A stretch of DNA of 64,000 bases from Chitiniphilus eburneus (GCF_005048205.1 NZ_SUMF01000002.1:248001-312000); one strand, 5' to 3'; counted from the first letter of the stretch, positions 1 to 9,121 are shown. Made by a program: numbers and translations. The notes: a model not told the origin generated them from the letters alone.

Positions 1-2
1 CC

Positions 3-107
3 GGCGTGGTGGTGCGCCAGCTCGGCCACTTCCACAAGGTGCATCCACGGCTGGCCGCCGGCATCGCCCAGCAGTTGGGCGTGGCCCCTGCCGCCTACGG
101 CGGTTGA
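3..107 (+). CDS. C-terminal end of a catalase-like protein (partial)
   Basis: Only the last 34 codons are inside the window, ending at the TGA at 105-107. The visible tail reads [20 protein letters not shown] and continues to [10 protein letters not shown]. An RQ..HF.K..P...G.A..LG pattern is typical of the C-terminus of monofunctional heme catalases. The gene is co-oriented with hemC but separated from it by a strong terminator, so it belongs to another transcription unit. Identification rests on a short fragment and could be wrong; the upstream sequence is needed. Confidence 0.4.
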   Translation, partial: GVVVRQLGHFHKVHPRLAAGIAQQLGVAPAAYGG

Positions 108-124
108 TCGATGTCGTAGCAGCA

Positions 125-150
125 ACGCCCGGCGCCCGCCGGGCGTTTTT
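125..150 (+). terminator. Rho-independent terminator after the catalase-like gene
   Basis: A perfect 10-bp stem (acgcccggcg at 125-134 with cgccgggcgt at 137-146) is followed directly by a run of five T. It starts 18 bases after the upstream stop codon and separates that gene from hemC. Confidence 0.85.
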
Positions 151-318
151 CATTGTGGAGCGCCAGCCCCGTTGTTCCGAACGCCGGATCAAGGTCTTTC
201 GCGACGGAGCCCGCATCGGCAATGGCCCGAACCCGCGGGCCCCGGCGCGGCCAGGGAAGGACTTCGAGCAGGCTCTGATAAACTGGCCCCCGTTTTCCCG
301 TATTCCGAAGGCCACGCC

Positions 319-1251
319 ATGCAAGTTCCCGACCAGCTCGTCATTGCCACCCGAGAAAGCCCGCTGGCGCTGTGGCAGGCCGAACATGTACGCGCCTGGC
401 TGATCGCGCGCTATCCCGGCCTGAAAGTGGAATTGCTGGGCATGACCACCCAGGGCGACCGGATTCTCGACGTCACGTTGAACAAGATCGGCGGCAAGGG
501 CCTGTTCGTGAAGGAACTGGAACAGGCGCTCGCCGACGGCCGCGCCGATCTGGCGGTGCATTCGATGAAAGACGTGCCGATGGTGATGCCCGACGGCTTC
601 GCGCTGACCGCCATTGGCGAACGCGAGGACCCGCGCGACGCACTGGTGTCCAACCGTTACGAAACGCTGGAACAGCTCCCCGAAGGCGCCGTCGTCGGCA
701 CTTCCAGCCTGCGGCGCGAGGCGCAATTGCGCGCCCGCTTCCCGCATCTGATCGTCAAACCACTGCGCGGCAATGTCGGCACCCGGCTGGCCAAGCTGGA
801 CGCGGGCGAATACGACGCCATCCTGCTCGCGAGCGCCGGCCTCAAGCGCTTGGGCCTGGGCGGGCGCATCCGGGCCGACCTCGCCCCCGAAGACAGCCTG
901 CCGGCACCTGGCCAGGGCGCGCTGGGGCTGGAAATCCGTGCCGATCGCGCCGACCTTGCCGCGCTGCTGGAACCTTTCAATCATCCGGCCACCGCCGCCG
1001 CCGTCACCGCCGAGCGCGCGTTGTCGCGCCGCATGGGCGGCTCCTGCCAGATCCCGCTCGCCGCCTATGCCGAGGATGACGACGGCTTTCTGCGCCTGCG
1101 CGGTTGCGTCGGCCTGCCCGATGGCAGCCACATCGTGCACGGCGAAGCCAACGGCACCCGCGCCGCCGCCGAAGGGCTGGGCCTGAAAGTGGCCGAGCTG
1201 CTGCTGACCGAAGGCGCGGCCGATATCCTGGAAGCCTTGTCCGCCCCATGA
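319..1251 (+). CDS. hemC: Porphobilinogen deaminase (hydroxymethylbilane synthase)
   Basis: Cytoplasmic enzyme that joins four porphobilinogen molecules into hydroxymethylbilane in tetrapyrrole synthesis. The ATG at 319 gives 310 residues, the usual family length, beginning [20 protein letters not shown]; the frame is open further upstream but that part resembles nothing in the family. Visible hallmarks are HSMKDVP with the catalytic aspartate at residue 85, the arginine-rich [10 protein letters not shown] and GNVGTRL segments, and Cys243 in [11 protein letters not shown], which carries the dipyrromethane cofactor. The last four bases overlap the hemD start (ATGA), so the two are translationally coupled as the first genes of hemCDXY. 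Confidence 0.97.
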   Translation: MQVPDQLVIATRESPLALWQAEHVRAWLIARYPGLKVELLGMTTQGDRILDVTLNKIGGKGLFVKELEQALADGRADLAVHSMKDVPMVMPDGFALTAIGEREDPRDALVSNRYETLEQLPEGAVVGTSSLRREAQLRARFPHLIVKPLRGNVGTRLAKLDAGEYDAILLASAGLKRLGLGGRIRADLAPEDSLPAPGQGALGLEIRADRADLAALLEPFNHPATAAAVTAERALSRRMGGSCQIPLAAYAEDDDGFLRLRGCVGLPDGSHIVHGEANGTRAAAEGLGLKVAELLLTEGAADILEALSAP

Positions 1252-2015
1252 CGGGCCCACTGGCCAATCGCCGCATCTGGGTCACCCGCCCGCAGGCGCA
1301 GGCGGATGCGCTGGTCGCCGCGCTGCGGGCGCAAGGCGCAACCGCCGTGCGGCTGCCGCTGCTGGAAATCGCACCGCCCGCCGACCCGGCGATACTGGAC
1401 GCCACGCTGGACGATCTGCCGCGCGCCGCACTGGCCATCTTCGTCAGCCCTTCGGCGCTGGACGCCGTGTTCGCCCGGCTGGACCGCCCCTGGCCAGCGC
1501 AAGTGACCGCCGCGGTCGTCGGCCCCGGCAGCGCCGCCCGCGCCCGCGCGCTGGGCATCGACCGCGTGATCGCGCCACCGGAACGCTACGACAGCGCCGG
1601 GCTACTGGCGGAACTGGATCGCCTGGGCGGCTGGCAGGACCGGCGCGCCATCCTGTTCCGGGGCGACGGCGGCCGCGACGACCTGCCAGTGGGGTTGCGC
1701 GAACGGGGCCTCGACCTGACGGTAGTCGCCGCCTACCGTCGCCTGCCACCCGCCTTCGACGTCGAACGGCTGTGGCGGGAACTGGCCGCCGGCTGCGACG
1801 GCGCGGTGATCTCCAGTTCCGAGGCGGCACAACACTTGTTCGCCCTGGGTGGAGACGCCACGCGCGAGCGGCTACAATCGCTGCTGTACTTTGCGCCGCA
1901 TCCCCGGATCATCGCGGCACTCGCGGAGCAGGGCGCACACGCCGTGCTCACCCAGGCGGGTGACGCCGGCATCGTCGACACGCTTTGCCGCCATTTCGCC
2001 GGACAAATCAATTGA
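1248..2015 (+). CDS. hemD: Uroporphyrinogen-III synthase
   Basis: Cyclises hydroxymethylbilane with inversion of ring D to give uroporphyrinogen III. The 255-residue protein starts [20 protein letters not shown], with the IWVTRP motif typical of the family N-terminus. A conserved-looking [12 protein letters not shown] segment lies near residue 190 and CRHFAGQ at the end. Sequence is poorly conserved in this family, so the operon position (4-bp overlap with hemC, 13 bp before hemX) contributes to the call. Confidence 0.92.
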   Translation: MTGPLANRRIWVTRPQAQADALVAALRAQGATAVRLPLLEIAPPADPAILDATLDDLPRAALAIFVSPSALDAVFARLDRPWPAQVTAAVVGPGSAARARALGIDRVIAPPERYDSAGLLAELDRLGGWQDRRAILFRGDGGRDDLPVGLRERGLDLTVVAAYRRLPPAFDVERLWRELAAGCDGAVISSSEAAQHLFALGGDATRERLQSLLYFAPHPRIIAALAEQGAHAVLTQAGDAGIVDTLCRHFAGQIN

Positions 2016-2028
2016 TGGCACGCCTCCC

Positions 2029-3075
2029 ATGACGCAAGAACAAGAAACCCTGTCCGCCGCTTTCTCCACCCCGCCCAAACGCCCCCGCCGCCTCAGCGCG
2101 CCGTCGCCCGCCCTGCTGCTCGCCATCCTGGCGCTGGCCGCCAGCGGCGGACTCTGGCTGTACCAACAGCAGGCCAACATGGTGGTCCAGGCACAAGTGG
2201 GCCGGCAACTGGCCAACTACGCGCAGAAAGCCGCCGACGCCAGCGCCCGCGAACAGGCATTGACCGAGCGCCTGCGCGCGATGGAGCGCGAGATCGCGCT
2301 GCTGGCGGGCAAACAGGCCGAAGCCCAGGGCCAGCAAGCCACGCTCACCGCGCTGTACGACGCGCTGACCCGTAGCGAAACACAGCGCGTACTGGCCGAG
2401 CTGGAGCAAACGCTGTCGTTCGCCAGCCAGCAACTGCAACTGGCCGGCAATGTCAGCGCCGCGCTGGTGGGGCTGGAAACGGTCCAGGACAAACTGGCGC
2501 AACTCGATCGCCCGGAGCTGATCCCCGTACGCAAGGCTGTGGCGCGCGACATCGAAAAACTCAAGAGCCAGCCCTATCTGGACGTGGTCGGCATCTCCGC
2601 CAAGCTCGACACCCTGGTGGCCGGCATCGACAAGCTGCCGCTGGCGGTGGACGGCTATCGCCATCCGCCCGAACCTGTCGACGCCTCAGCCGAACGGCAC
2701 TGGTTCAAACGCCTCGTGCGCGAAGCCTGGAACGACCTGAAGCAACTGGTGCGCATCCGCGAAATGGACAAGCCCGAAGCCATGCTGCTGACCCCCGAGC
2801 AATCGTTCTTCCTGCGCGAAAACGTCAAGCTGCGCCTGCTCGACGCGCGCACCGCGCTGCTGTTGCGCAACGATGGCGCGTTCCGTGCCGATCTGCACGC
2901 CGCGCGCGACTACCTGGCGAACTACTTCGACGCTGCCGCGGCGCAGACGCGCAGCACCGAAGCCTCGCTGAAGGAGTTGTCCGAGGAATCGCTGGCAATC
3001 CCGCTGCCCAGCCTGGCCGAAAGCCTGGCCGCCGTGCGCGGCGCGCGCACCGAAGCCACGGGGGTGCGCCCGTGA
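2029..3075 (+). CDS. hemX: HemX-like membrane protein, third gene of the heme operon
   Basis: A 348-residue protein often annotated as uroporphyrinogen-III C-methyltransferase. It lacks the SAM-binding signatures of real SUMT enzymes, so that name is doubtful. The sequence shows a short cytoplasmic tail, one membrane segment at about residues 24-43 (SPALLLAILALAASGG), then a long alanine/glutamine-rich coiled-coil region (about 50-170) and a helical C-terminal domain. This is the usual HemX architecture. The ATG at 2029 lies 13 bp after hemD, and the stop overlaps the hemY GTG start. Its role in tetrapyrrole synthesis is not established; a scaffold or regulatory role is inference from linkage. 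Confidence 0.88.
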   Translation: MTQEQETLSAAFSTPPKRPRRLSAPSPALLLAILALAASGGLWLYQQQANMVVQAQVGRQLANYAQKAADASAREQALTERLRAMEREIALLAGKQAEAQGQQATLTALYDALTRSETQRVLAELEQTLSFASQQLQLAGNVSAALVGLETVQDKLAQLDRPELIPVRKAVARDIEKLKSQPYLDVVGISAKLDTLVAGIDKLPLAVDGYRHPPEPVDASAERHWFKRLVREAWNDLKQLVRIREMDKPEAMLLTPEQSFFLRENVKLRLLDARTALLLRNDGAFRADLHAARDYLANYFDAAAAQTRSTEASLKELSEESLAIPLPSLAESLAAVRGARTEATGVRP

Positions 3076-4283
3076 AGGCACTCGGCTGGATCATCGGGCT
3101 GTTCGCGCTGGCGGTCGGCCTGACGCTGTTCGCGCGGCTGAATACCGGCTACGCCCTACTGTTCATTCCGCCCTGGCGGATCGAGGTGTCGCTCAACGCT
3201 TTCATCATTGCGTTGCTGCTGCTGGTACTGCTGCTGTTCGGCGCGATGCGACTGGCCGTGGAGCTCGGCGGGCTGCCTGAGCGTGTGCGCACATATCGTG
3301 CCGATCGCCGTCGCCGCGCCAGCGTCGAGCTGGAGCGCGAATCGCGCATCGCCTTTTTCGAAGGTCGCTATCAACGCGCGGAACGCTTGGCGGCGGATGC
3401 CCTGGCCGCCAGCGTCGATAACGCCTCCTGCGCGGTGAACGGCCTGCTGGCCGCGCGTTCGGCCCATGCCACGCGTGACTTCGCCAAGCGCGACCAGTAT
3501 TTCGCGCGTCTGCGCGCCAAGCTGGGCCCGCAGCATCTGGCACTGGCGATGACGATGGCCGAGCTGTATCTGGACGAGCGCCGCTACGATGACGCCGATC
3601 GCGCGCTGGCCGAAGCACGCGCGCTTTCGCCCAAGCTCACCGCTGCGCTCAAGCTGGAATTGCGTCTGCGCCAGCGCGAGGGCAACCCCGACGCAGTAAT
3701 CCGGCTGGTGGAGCAACTGGCCAAGAGCGAAGCCATCGACGCACAGCAGGCGCGCCGGCTGCGCATCCAGGCGCAACTGGAAGCCTTCGCGCTCAAGCCC
3801 CGCACGACCAAGGAATTGCAGGACTGGTGGAGCAAGCTGTCCGACTCCGAACGCACTGCGCCACCGCTGGTGCTCGCCGTGGCCGAGGCATTTTGCGCAC
3901 AGGGCGCACCGGAACTGGCGCGCGAGGCGATCGAGGACGCGCTGGCCAGCGATTGGTCGGGCGACCTGGCGGAACGGTACGGTACGCTGGGCTTGAGCGG
4001 CGAGCAGGCAACCAATCAGTTGCAGCAGGCCGAAGCCTGGCTCAAGTCGCACCCGCAGGATCACCTGTTGCTGCTGACACTGGGCCGCCTGTGCCGCGCT
4101 CGCGCACTATGGGGTAAATCGCAGAACTACCTGGAAGCCAGCCTCGCAGTGCAACCCACCGCCATCGCGCACGCAGAGTTGGCCGAGCTGCTGGAATCGC
4201 TCGACCGCCACGACGACGCGGCCCGGCATCTGCGCGCCAGCCTGGCGCTGGCATTGGCTACATCGGAGCACACGCCGCGTTGA
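3072..4283 (+). CDS. hemY: HemY-like inner-membrane TPR protein
   Basis: A 403-residue protein with two N-terminal membrane segments (about residues 5-27 and 42-62) followed by tetratricopeptide-like helical repeats with repeated A-x-x-L patterns. It begins with GTG inside the hemX stop (GTGA overlap), and the first residues KALGWIIGLFALAVGLT match the family start. It is always found downstream of hemX in beta- and gammaproteobacteria and is unrelated to the Bacillus HemY oxidase. Its function in heme synthesis is inferred from conserved linkage. It is the last gene of the operon, closed by the terminator at 4306. Confidence 0.92.
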   Translation: MKALGWIIGLFALAVGLTLFARLNTGYALLFIPPWRIEVSLNAFIIALLLLVLLLFGAMRLAVELGGLPERVRTYRADRRRRASVELERESRIAFFEGRYQRAERLAADALAASVDNASCAVNGLLAARSAHATRDFAKRDQYFARLRAKLGPQHLALAMTMAELYLDERRYDDADRALAEARALSPKLTAALKLELRLRQREGNPDAVIRLVEQLAKSEAIDAQQARRLRIQAQLEAFALKPRTTKELQDWWSKLSDSERTAPPLVLAVAEAFCAQGAPELAREAIEDALASDWSGDLAERYGTLGLSGEQATNQLQQAEAWLKSHPQDHLLLLTLGRLCRARALWGKSQNYLEASLAVQPTAIAHAELAELLESLDRHDDAARHLRASLALALATSEHTPR

Positions 4284-4305
4284 TGCCGGCCCCTACCCGA
4301 CTGCA

Positions 4306-4330
4306 AACGGCCGCACAATGCGGCCGTTTT
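4306..4330. terminator. Bidirectional terminator after hemCDXY
   Basis: A 10-bp stem (aacggccgca 4306-4315, tgcggccgtt 4319-4328) with a 3-base loop, T residues on the right and A residues on the left. It can therefore end hemY transcription rightward and the minus-strand sixA-side unit leftward. Confidence 0.8.
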
Positions 4331-4331
4331 G

Positions 4332-4490
4332 CTATGCGGTGGCTTTGGCCAGCTGCGAAGGCAACGTAGCGCCCAGGCGTATCCAGGCGAACGGCTGGTG
4401 CTGATTGCGGGTACGGAAATCGGGCCGGCTGCGCCACAGCGGCGGCAAGGCAGGGCGGTTGGCGGCACGGTGGGTTGATGGTGGCTGCAT
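4332..4490 (-). CDS. Small basic protein downstream of sixA (hypothetical)
   Basis: A 52-codon reading frame starting MQPPSTHRAANRPALPPLWR and ending in QLAKATA. A well-placed ribosome site (AGGAG, 6 bases before the ATG) precedes it, and its stop lies only 2 bases from the terminator stem at 4306-4330. Position and Shine-Dalgarno favour a real gene. The product is rich in Pro, Arg and Ala, with no cysteine, signal peptide or membrane segment. I recognise no family. It would be the last gene of a ppk-sixA unit, about 65 bp after sixA. It may equally be non-coding leader or trailer sequence. Confidence 0.45.
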   Translation of the reverse strand: MQPPSTHRAANRPALPPLWRSRPDFRTRNQHQPFAWIRLGATLPSQLAKATA

Positions 4491-4555
4491 GGCTGGCTCC
4501 TGGTTGGTCTCGCCGCGACCGGCCCCATGCCCTTCCCGCTCACGGGTGGATCAAC

Positions 4556-4993
4556 TCAGGGCAGGTGGACCGCCTTGAGCAGGATCGAATCGTCGGCCTC
4601 GTCATGGTGCAGCCACCAGATTGCACTTTTCTTGATCTGCCAATCGATTTCAGTGCCGGCCAGCAGCAGACTGGCGGCACGCCCCAGCGTCGGCTGGTGG
4701 CCCACCAACACCACCGTGCCATCGCTCGGCCAGTTGGCAGCGACGATATAGGCGGCGGCGCGAACGTCGGGATTGATGCGACCATCCACTTCCACATGGT
4801 CGCTGAATGCCGCCGCCGTCTGTTGGGCACGCAGTGCTTCGCTGGCGATAACGCGCGCCGGACGTTTGCCCAGCGCGTCCTTCAGCCATACCGCAGCACG
4901 TTTTGCCTGCTCCTGGCCACGGGGCGTCAGGCCCCGAGCCAGATCGTTATAACCGTCTTCGGCCTCGGCGTGGCGCCACAGGATCAGATCCAT
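4556..4993 (-). CDS. sixA: Phosphohistidine phosphatase SixA
   Basis: A 145-residue histidine-phosphatase-superfamily protein. The N-terminus MDLILWRHAEAEDGYND carries the RHG-type motif (Arg7-His8), and VVLVGHQPTLGRA has the second catalytic histidine. SixA removes phosphate from phosphohistidine proteins; in E. coli its substrate is NPr of the nitrogen PTS. The ATG at 4993 is chosen because the catalytic motif sits at residues 7-8 as in homologues and AAGGAG lies 7 bases upstream. It follows ppk by 29 bp in the same direction, a common pairing. Confidence 0.92.
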   Translation of the reverse strand: MDLILWRHAEAEDGYNDLARGLTPRGQEQAKRAAVWLKDALGKRPARVIASEALRAQQTAAAFSDHVEVDGRINPDVRAAAYIVAANWPSDGTVVLVGHQPTLGRAASLLLAGTEIDWQIKKSAIWWLHHDEADDSILLKAVHLP

Positions 4994-5022
4994 CGCATCA
5001 CTCCTTCGGGCCGGGAGGCCCG

Positions 5023-7101
5023 TCAGTTGCGCTGCTTGGCCCCCATTTCGGCCAGCAGCATGTCCTGCGCGGAGCGTGCCTTGGCCGAGCGCGTCGCCTT
5101 GCGGCGGTAACGGCCGTCCGACAGCATTTCCCACGCCTGGACGTTATCGACGAGATACGGCCGCAGCGCTTCGCGGATCACGCGGCGCTTCACGCGCGAT
5201 GTCAGCGCCGGGAAGGCGATCTCGATGCGGCGGAACAGGTTGCGTCCCATCCAGTCGGCACTGGAAAGGTAAACGTCCTCGACCCCATCGTTGTAAAAAT
5301 AATAGACGCGATGGTGTTCCAGGAACCGCCCGATGATGGAGCGCACGCGGATGTTTTCCGACAGGCCCGGAATACCCGGCCGCAAGGCGCAGACACCGCG
5401 TACGATCAGGTGGATGGTCACGCCGGCCTGGCTGGCTTCGTACAGTTTTTCGATGATGGACGGTTCGAGCAGCGCATTCATCTTGGCAATGATCACCGCC
5501 TTGCGACCCACCTTGGCGTGCGCGATTTCGCGATCGATGGCCTTGATGAAGTTGGGCTGCAAGGTGAATGGCGCCTGCCACAGCACGTTGTGATCGCCCG
5601 CCAGCCCCAGGCCGGTCAGTTGCATGAACACGTCGTTCACGTCGCTGCTGAGATCCTCATTGGCGCTCATCAGGCCAAAGTCGGTGTACAGCTTGGACGT
5701 GCGCGGGTGGTAGTTGCCAGTGCCGACGTGGACATAGCGCTTGAGCTTGCCTTCCTCGCGCCGCACGATCAGCAGCATCTTGGCGTGGGTCTTGTAGCCA
5801 TAGACGCCGTACACGACGTGCACGCCGGCCCGCTCCAGCTTGGCGGCCCAATTGATGTTGGCCTCTTCGTCGAAGCGCGCCATCAATTCGACCACCGCCG
5901 TCACTTCCTTGCCGCGCTGCGCGGCCTCGGCCAGCGCATCCATCAGTGCCGATTCGCTGCCGGTACGGTAGACGGTCATCTTCAGCGCGACCACGTGCGG
6001 ATCGCGCGCGGCCTGCAACACCAGGTCGATCACCGGCGTGAAGCTCTGGTACGGGTGATGCAGCAGGATATCGCCATGGCGAATGGCGGCGAACAGATCC
6101 GGCTGCTTGCGCAATTCGACCGGCACGCCAGGCATGAACGGCTCGAACTTGAGGTCGGGGCGATCCACCTGGTCGGGCACCTGCATCAGGCGCACCAGGT
6201 TCACCGGGCCATTGACGCGATAGAGATCCGCGTCCTCCAGGTGGAACTGCTCCTTCAGGTACTCCATCAGGTGGGAAGGCAGGTTGTCGGCGACCTCCAG
6301 CCGCACCGCATCGCCATAGGAGCGCTGCGACAGTTCGCCTTCCAGCGCGGCACGCAGGTCCTTGATGTCCTCGTCGTCCACGGTGACGTCCGAATCGCGC
6401 GTGACGCGGAACTGGTAGCAGCCCAGCACGTGCATGCCGGCAAACAGTTCATCCACATGCGCGTGCAGGATGGACGACAGGAACACGAAGCCATGGTCGG
6501 TGCCGGTGACCTCGCGCGGCATCTTGACGAAGCGCGGCAGGATGCGCGGCGCCTGGACGATCGCCATCTCGGCGGTACGGCCGAAGGCATCGCGACCTTC
6601 CAGTTCGATGATGAAGTTGAGCGACTTGTTGAGAATGCGCGGGAACGGGTGTGACGGGTCGAGCCCGATGGGGGTAAGCACCGGCATCAGTTCGCGGAAG
6701 AAAAAGTCGCGCACCCACTCGCGCTGCGCGTCGGTCCACAGGCTGCGGCGGAAGAAGAAGATGTTTTCCTGGGCCAGCGCCGGAAACATTACTTCGCGCA
6801 GCACGCGGTACTGGTATTCCACCAGCGCGTGCGCCTCCTTGCCGATCAACTCATAGGCCTGATGCGGCGTCATGCCTTCCGGCAACAGCCGCGTCGGATA
6901 CTGGCGGACGTTTTCCTTCAGCCAGGCCATCCGCACTTCGAAGAACTCGTCGAGGTTGCTGGAGACGATGCACAGGAACTTCAGGCGTTCCAGCAGCGGA
7001 TTGCGCGCATCGTCGGCCTGGGCCAGCACGCGGCGATTGAATTCCAGCAGCCCCAGTTCACGGTTCAGCAACAGTTGGTTGTCGGCGGGTTTGTAGGTCA
7101 T
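5023..7101 (-). CDS. ppk: Polyphosphate kinase 1
   Basis: Membrane-associated enzyme that reversibly polymerises the terminal phosphate of ATP into polyphosphate. At 692 residues it has full family length. Visible landmarks are the N-terminal LLNRELGLLEFNRRVL, the middle KMTVYRTGSESALMDAL and ELMARFDEEANINWA motifs, the catalytic histidine in GYKTHAKMLLIVRRE, and VGTGNYHPRTSKLYTDFGL. It is first in a minus-strand unit with sixA. An 8-bp palindrome and a DnaA-box-like sequence lie just upstream (7123-7149) and may regulate it. Polyphosphate made here could feed the polyphosphate glucokinase at 34663-35442. Confidence 0.97.
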   Translation of the reverse strand: MTYKPADNQLLLNRELGLLEFNRRVLAQADDARNPLLERLKFLCIVSSNLDEFFEVRMAWLKENVRQYPTRLLPEGMTPHQAYELIGKEAHALVEYQYRVLREVMFPALAQENIFFFRRSLWTDAQREWVRDFFFRELMPVLTPIGLDPSHPFPRILNKSLNFIIELEGRDAFGRTAEMAIVQAPRILPRFVKMPREVTGTDHGFVFLSSILHAHVDELFAGMHVLGCYQFRVTRDSDVTVDDEDIKDLRAALEGELSQRSYGDAVRLEVADNLPSHLMEYLKEQFHLEDADLYRVNGPVNLVRLMQVPDQVDRPDLKFEPFMPGVPVELRKQPDLFAAIRHGDILLHHPYQSFTPVIDLVLQAARDPHVVALKMTVYRTGSESALMDALAEAAQRGKEVTAVVELMARFDEEANINWAAKLERAGVHVVYGVYGYKTHAKMLLIVRREEGKLKRYVHVGTGNYHPRTSKLYTDFGLMSANEDLSSDVNDVFMQLTGLGLAGDHNVLWQAPFTLQPNFIKAIDREIAHAKVGRKAVIIAKMNALLEPSIIEKLYEASQAGVTIHLIVRGVCALRPGIPGLSENIRVRSIIGRFLEHHRVYYFYNDGVEDVYLSSADWMGRNLFRRIEIAFPALTSRVKRRVIREALRPYLVDNVQAWEMLSDGRYRRKATRSAKARSAQDMLLAEMGAKQRN

Positions 7102-7122
7102 GACGCTCTGAAGCCTGTTCTG

Positions 7123-7149
7123 AACTGATCACCGATCAGTTGTGGATAA
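7123..7149 (-). promoter_or_regulatory. Palindrome plus DnaA-box-like 9-mer upstream of ppk
   Basis: aactgatc (7123-7130) and gatcagtt (7134-7141) form a perfect inverted repeat with a 3-bp centre, starting 22 bases upstream of the ppk ATG. It abuts TTATCCACA on the minus strand (7141-7149), an exact DnaA-box consensus. The palindrome looks like a dimeric repressor operator. No regulator can be named from sequence. Confidence 0.5.
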
Positions 7150-7269
7150 GTTGCGGTCAAGCCCCACCTCGCCATCGCGAGCCGGCCTTGTTGTGCCCGA
7201 GGGGATATTTGAAGCATGCAATCGGATCTGCGGGCAGAGCGGCCCTGCCGGGCCGCCCGCGCCGGTACA

Positions 7270-7542
7270 TCAGGCCTGGGGCGGAACGTAGCCCATCGGC
7301 TGATCGGCGCCTGCGCCGAAGAAGTAGTTTTCGAGCTGCTGCTGCAAGTATTGCCGCGCACGCGGATCGGCCAGGTTCAGGCGGTTTTCGTTGATCAGCA
7401 TGGTCTGGTGCTTCACCCATGCAGCCCACGCCTCCTTGGAGACATTTTCATAGACGCGGCGGCCGAGTTCGCCCGGCAACGGGGCGAAATCAAGACCTTC
7501 CGCTTCGCGGCCCAGCTTGACGCATTGAACGGTACGACTCAT
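7270..7542 (-). CDS. yggX: Fe(2+)-trafficking protein, YggX family
   Basis: A 90-residue cytoplasmic protein of the YggX family, linked to iron trafficking and protection of Fe-S clusters from oxidants. [19 protein letters not shown] contains the conserved cysteine (Cys7), and [19 protein letters not shown] matches the family core. The ATG at 7542 gives the usual length; upstream in-frame codons lack family similarity. A GGAG lies upstream. It stands alone on the minus strand. A GC-rich hairpin at 7239-7256 without a T run lies downstream and may be a weak terminator. Confidence 0.95.
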   Translation of the reverse strand: MSRTVQCVKLGREAEGLDFAPLPGELGRRVYENVSKEAWAAWVKHQTMLINENRLNLADPRARQYLQQQLENYFFGAGADQPMGYVPPQA

Positions 7543-7772
7543 TGACGGACTCCGGATTCGGTCGGTATTGAATGACAAGAATATTGCATCTTGATGACAG
7601 GTGCGGCGATACGGTGTTCCCCACCGCGCCCGGGAACCCATGATTGTAACGCCGTTCAGCATCCCTTCGCGCCGATCCGGTCAAGCCGGACGGCCGGGAC
7701 AGATGCACGAGGCGGCCAACCCGGCCCGACATGAGGAGGCGATACACCGGCTTCATTACCAGCCAATGAAAA

Positions 7773-7800
7773 AGCCCCGCACCGAAGTGCGGGGCTGTTT
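7773..7800 (-). terminator. Terminator after the OmpA-family lipoprotein gene
   Basis: A perfect 10-bp stem (agccccgcac 7773-7782, gtgcggggct 7787-7796) with a CGAA tetraloop. Five A at 7769-7773 read as a T run on the minus strand. It lies 16 bases beyond the stop of the minus-strand gene ending at 7816. Confidence 0.85.
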
Positions 7801-7815
7801 GACGGTCGGAACGGA

Positions 7816-8490
7816 TCAGTTGCCAGCCTTGACCGGCATGATCCACAGCTCTACCCGACGGTTCATGCGGCGACCGTCCTCGGTGTCGTTGCTGGCACGC
7901 GGTTCGGTCTCGCCCTTGCCGTACGAATCCAGGCGCACCGGATTGACCTGGCGACTGACGAAGTAATCCGCCACGGCACGGGCGCGCTGCTCGGACAGGG
8001 TCTGGTTGTACGCATCCTTACCCACGCTGTCGGTATGGCCCACCACGGTGATCATGGTCTTGCCGTACTGGTTCACCACACGGGCGATCTTGTCCAGCGT
8101 CGGCGTATAGGCGGGCTTCAGCGCGGCCGAATTGGTATCGAAGCCGGTGGTGGAGGTCATGCTCACCAGCAGCGAGTTGTCGGCCTGCTTCTGGATGGTG
8201 ACTTCGCCGCGCGACATTTCCGGTGCCAACTGCTTTTGCAGATCCTTGGCCTGGTTGTCCATGTAGTAGCCAATGCCACCGCCGGCCAGGCCACCACCCA
8301 CAGCGCCGATCAGCGCACCCTTGCCACGGTTCTTGTGGTTGACCAGCGCACCGACGGCCGCGCCGCCCAGAGTACCGATGATGGCGCCCTTCTCGGTGTT
8401 GTTCAGGTCGCGCTTGTCGCCGAGGTCATTGGTGGCACAAGCGGACAACAGCAAAGCGGCGATGATGGTGATCGATACGGTCTTGCGCAT
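7816..8490 (-). CDS. OmpA-family outer-membrane lipoprotein with glycine zipper
   Basis: A 224-residue protein. A lipoprotein signal (MRKTVSITIIAALLLSAC) places the lipidated cysteine at residue 18. Residues about 35-80 form a glycine-zipper segment (GAIIGTLGGAAVGALV, GAVGGGLAGGGIGYYMD). Residues about 115-220 form an OmpA peptidoglycan-binding domain with ITVVGHTDSVG, NQTLSEQRARAVADYF and DGRRMNRRVEL. It probably sits in the outer membrane and anchors it to peptidoglycan (YiaD-like). The ATG at 8490 has AAGGAG 7 bases upstream; the longer frame has no signal peptide. Monocistronic, with its own terminator. Confidence 0.93.
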   Translation of the reverse strand: MRKTVSITIIAALLLSACATNDLGDKRDLNNTEKGAIIGTLGGAAVGALVNHKNRGKGALIGAVGGGLAGGGIGYYMDNQAKDLQKQLAPEMSRGEVTIQKQADNSLLVSMTSTTGFDTNSAALKPAYTPTLDKIARVVNQYGKTMITVVGHTDSVGKDAYNQTLSEQRARAVADYFVSRQVNPVRLDSYGKGETEPRASNDTEDGRRMNRRVELWIMPVKAGN

Positions 8491-9121
8491 GGTTTTCTCC
8501 TTTCTTATCGGGCACGGATGCCGTGCATTATCGTGGACGCCTGCCCTCATCGGTGATGTAAAAGATCACAAGCCGGGAGAGACGGTCGCCACAGCCAGGT
8601 CCGCACGTTATATGACGCCATCCGTCAACATTACGCCGTCATTACAAACCATCATTTAATGCGTAGCGCTATAACCATGTGCAATCTGACGTTGCAGCGG
8701 CGCGACATGGCAGGCCAGGGACGTGCCTGCCCGCAAATACTCGTCTCAACATCTTGGTTCAGCTACATTTTTAGCTGGTGCCTGTGGGTAGGGGTATAAC
8801 CCTTAAGCAGGCGGCCATCCCGTTCAGTAGCTCCTTTTGTCTTTTCTAGGCAATAACCTACGCTGATAACTCGATCAGCGAGTCCGCCCGCAGCGCCTCC
8901 GTCCTGCTGACGGGCAGACGTAAAGGGCACTGCGCCAGGATCTCCGGCGCCGGTGGCACGGAGTCCGCCGATAGGCGACCCAGCCGCAGCCCACGCCAGG
9001 GCATTGTCTATTGGCGGACATGACGGTCTCGCAGATCCTCTGGGCCCGAACTATCAGCATGAAATGTGAGCACGATGTGGCCGGCCTGTTGCCGGTGTTC
9101 CAACCATCGGAAAAGAGCGAC
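8491..9121. other. Divergent intergenic region, no gene seen
   Basis: About 630 bases between the minus-strand lipoprotein gene and the plus-strand diguanylate cyclase gene, more AT-rich around 8600-8870 than its flanks. It must hold both promoters but no convincing -35/-10 pair could be fixed. Small repeats are visible: gctgat/atcagc around 8870-8880, and two GGGT copies with a trailing ATAACCC around 8785-8803, able to fold. No riboswitch core was recognised. Part of the right end may be translated if the cyclase starts upstream of 9122 (in-frame TTG 9011, ATG 9020, ATG 9059). Confidence 0.5.

Noticed and set aside
4903-6654. Long plus-strand open frame antisense to ppk (and similar ones at 16646-18556 opposite gcvP and 25159-27537 opposite atpA/atpG).
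   Set aside because: Mirror frames of high-GC genes: composition is skewed to His, Gln, Arg and Gly, there are no family motifs, and the opposite strand encodes complete recognised proteins.
8491-9121. c-di-GMP riboswitch upstream of the GGDEF gene.
   Set aside because: Some small repeats fold, but neither the GEMM-I core nor its tetraloop/receptor pattern could be identified by eye; a covariance search would be needed.
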